Shown: piece after piece, positions 50,618-52,189 of the stretch | Layout of the letters: each line of letters opens with the position of its first letter | Numbering within the stretch: position 1 is the stretch's first letter | NCBI GenBank assembly: GCA_027306915.1 | Contig: DAHUYW010000026.1 | Span: 1 to 52,189 of the forward strand | Source of the DNA: Spirochaetales bacterium | Lineage (GTDB): Bacteria > Spirochaetota > Spirochaetia > DAHUYW01 | Length of the DNA stretch: 52,189 nucleotides | Direction of reading: 5' to 3' | The notes under the pieces: generated by a model | What the model saw: the letters and a program-made list of their open reading frames with translations, nothing else | Databases searched by the model: none | What the model was told of the DNA's origin: nothing | Position numbers and translations under genes: made by a program

Positions 50618-52189
50618 TTGCGCAGGATACTCACATCTGTGGCTCTTCTCGTGTGCCTGTCGTCGCCCTTGTTTGCGGCAGGCCTCAACTTCACCTGGAC
50701 CTCCGGCTCCGTCACGAGCTCCTGGAGCACGGGCGGCAACTGGAGTGGAGGAACCGGGCCCGATCCGTTTCCCGACGCCGATGGCGCCGGGACCGACACC
50801 GTCACGGTCAACAACGTAGGGAGCGCCATCTACCCGCAACTCAACTTCGGCTCGGGCAGCGTGACGATCGCGAGCCTCACGATCTCGGGAAGCGCCGCGA
50901 ACATCAGCCTCAACGGCTTCAGCCTCACCGTGACGGGGAATGCTTTCCTGGGCGTCGGGAACACCCCCGCGGCGATCTCCAACGCGAGCGGCAGCACGGT
51001 GTCCTTCTCGGTCGGCGGGACCACGAAGCTCACTGCCAACGTCCTCATACAGGCCTCCGGAGCTGGATCGGCGATCAACGTGACCTTCGCGGGAACGATG
51101 AACGCCACCACCGCCGGAACACAGGCCCTGACAGTTCTCGCCCAGGGTGGGCTCATCAACTTCACGCCGGGCGCAACGATCGGGCTCGGCATCTCCCTCG
51201 GCTCCCTCGTGCTCAACTCGTCGAACCCCTCGAACTCCGCGATCACGATCGAGTCTGCCACCACGAGCGGCAATCAAGCCTACCAGGGCAGGGTGACGGT
51301 CGGCGGCGCGACGACGCTGACTACCTCAAACAGCACAGTGCAGTTCACGAACGTCGTCAACGGCGCGCAGTCCCTCACGGTCAGCGCGGGCACGAGCACG
51401 GTGACTTTTGGCAATTCGGTCGGAAATGTCACGCCGCTCACCTCGCTCACGGTCAGCGCCTCGAGCTCGACAAACCTTCGTGCGGTGACGACGAGCGGAG
51501 CGCAGAGCTATACGGCCACCACGGCGACCACGCTCGGCGGGACGCTTGCGGTCAACACGGCGGGGGCCGGGGTAGCCTTCACCGGGCCGGTATTGCTCGG
51601 CGCGGGGTCGGGCACGATCGCGCTTGCCGGTACCAGCGCCGGCAACACCGTGAGCTTCAGCGGCACCTCGACCGTGAACGGGGCGCAGCCGCTTGCCATC
51701 ACGGCCGGAGGAGGCGCGGTGAGCTTCGCGGCCGGGGCCGTGGTGGGAGGAACGACGCCGCTCGCCTCGGTGACTGTGGCGGCAAGCGCGACAACGAGCC
51801 TCCAGGCGGTGACGACGAGCGGCGCCCAGAGCTACACCTCGACGGCGGACACGACGCTTGCCGGGACGCTCCTGGTGAACACCCAGGGCGCCGGAGTCAC
51901 CGTAAGCGGGCCGACGACGCTCGCCGCGGGTGGCGGCACCATCACGCTCACCGGGAGCAACGCCGGTAACGACGTGAGCATGGGGAGCGTGGACGGCGCG
52001 CAGCCGCTTGCGATTACGGCGGGGGGAGGGTCGGCGACGCTCGGGCCGGTCGGCGGGGCCACCCCGGTGAGCTCGGTGGCGATCGGAGGGACCGGCGCTC
52101 CGACGATCAACCTGCAGGCGGTGACGACGACGGGTGCACAGAGCTACACCGGAGCGACGACCCTGAACGGGAACCTCACGTCGACGACG
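50618..52189 (+). CDS. beta-strand-repeat surface protein (adhesin-like), 5' part
   Basis: Open from TTG 50618 to the window end (524 codons, no stop), so the 3' end is missing. The start is supported by AAAGGAGA nine bases upstream and a signal peptide (ILTSVALLVCLSSPLFAAG). The mature part is almost entirely Gly/Ala/Thr/Ser/Val beta-strand repeats. It opens with FTWTSGSVTSSWSTGGNWSG, an autotransporter-type passenger start. The motif AVTTSGAQSYT recurs at residues 289, 397 and, as AVTTTGAQSYT, 501. Such proteins are large exported beta-helices, often adhesins. No catalytic domain is seen. The overlapping 491-aa frame is a shadow. Confidence 0.82.
   Translation, partial: MRRILTSVALLVCLSSPLFAAGLNFTWTSGSVTSSWSTGGNWSGGTGPDPFPDADGAGTDTVTVNNVGSAIYPQLNFGSGSVTIASLTISGSAANISLNGFSLTVTGNAFLGVGNTPAAISNASGSTVSFSVGGTTKLTANVLIQASGAGSAINVTFAGTMNATTAGTQALTVLAQGGLINFTPGATIGLGISLGSLVLNSSNPSNSAITIESATTSGNQAYQGRVTVGGATTLTTSNSTVQFTNVVNGAQSLTVSAGTSTVTFGNSVGNVTPLTSLTVSASSSTNLRAVTTSGAQSYTATTATTLGGTLAVNTAGAGVAFTGPVLLGAGSGTIALAGTSAGNTVSFSGTSTVNGAQPLAITAGGGAVSFAAGAVVGGTTPLASVTVAASATTSLQAVTTSGAQSYTSTADTTLAGTLLVNTQGAGVTVSGPTTLAAGGGTITLTGSNAGNDVSMGSVDGAQPLAITAGGGSATLGPVGGATPVSSVAIGGTGAPTINLQAVTTTGAQSYTGATTLNGNLTSTT
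51479..52150 (+). repeat. in-frame tandem repeats of about 104-108 residues in the adhesin
   Basis: The segment R/Q-AVTT-S/T-GAQSYT occurs at 51479, 51803 and 52115, spacings of 324 and 312 bases. GAQPLAITAGGG occurs twice in between. The repeats continue past the window end. Confidence 0.8.

Noticed and set aside
50494..51969. 491-codon plus-strand frame at the window end.
   Set aside because: Its Arg/His/Gln-rich translation is a shadow of the adhesin frame from TTG 50618, which has signal peptide, ribosome site and repeats.
1..52189. Search for CRISPR arrays, tRNA/rRNA genes, insertion sequences and phage genes.
   Set aside because: No regular repeat-spacer pattern, cloverleaf, transposase or structural phage protein was recognised by eye. 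A small ncRNA could be missed without covariance tools.

Overview
The window is a GC-rich chromosomal segment with dense, often overlapping genes and many GTG/TTG starts. The gene mix points to a saprophytic or gut-type spirochaete, or a close relative: sugar ABC transporters whose binding protein starts AFA|GGSKE, a FecR-type lipoprotein, GH4 and GH53 glycosidases, glycyl-radical fermentation, an omptin, and beta-strand-repeat surface proteins. This assignment is an inference; there is no rRNA or marker gene set here. I see no tRNA, rRNA, CRISPR array, transposase or phage gene.

Layout. 1-4.6 kb: MATE exporter, LacI regulator, Kup K+ transporter and a small unknown gene. 4.7-7.5 kb: a decaying tetR / ABC-exporter operon. 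tetR carries an in-frame amber codon, the ATPase and permease genes are fused by a deletion, and the permease has two one-base frameshifts. 7.6-11.2 kb: copper island with a YHS-headed CopA, a membrane cupredoxin and a frameshifted sulfocyanin-like cupredoxin. 11.5-17.3 kb: a minus-strand operon of four-carbon acid-sugar kinase, P2-type cation ATPase and ClC channel, divergent from a pdxA2-like dehydrogenase that overlaps a GH53 endo-galactanase lipoprotein gene. 20.4-23.6 kb: FecR lipoprotein and htpG.

23.7-40.9 kb is a carbohydrate locus: glycyl-radical dehydratase PflF with its activase, an RbsC-type permease remnant, a complete sugar ABC importer, an AraC/epoxide-hydrolase wreck, a winged-helix protein, a lone receiver domain, a GH4 enzyme with the CHEV motif of alpha-galacturonidases, a broken DUF4432 epimerase, a LacI regulator, an RmlD-like reductase, an Rpe-like epimerase, a ROK kinase and a DeoR regulator. 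Two pairs of matching operator-like sites tie parts of it together. One is a 26-bp element (20/26 identical) upstream of the ABC operon and between the epimerase and ROK-deoR operons. The other is a 23-bp LacI-type element (19/23 identical) at the start of the distal ABC promoter and just downstream of the GH4 promoter. Together they suggest a two-regulator pectin/uronide or related sugar regulon.

40.9-44.8 kb: an aroA-ltaE-DUF402-GDPD operon. 45-52.2 kb: surface and accessory genes, namely a sialidase-like repeat lipoprotein, an omptin with its catalytic residues, an MNT/HEPN pair, two PPC-domain lipoproteins sharing a 441-bp near-identical repeat plus a third fragment, and a repeat adhesin running off the window end.

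The number of disrupted genes is notable: tetR, ATPase, permease, cupredoxin, rbsC, araC, epoxide hydrolase and DUF4432. It could be real genome decay or assembly/consensus error, and the sequence alone cannot settle that.
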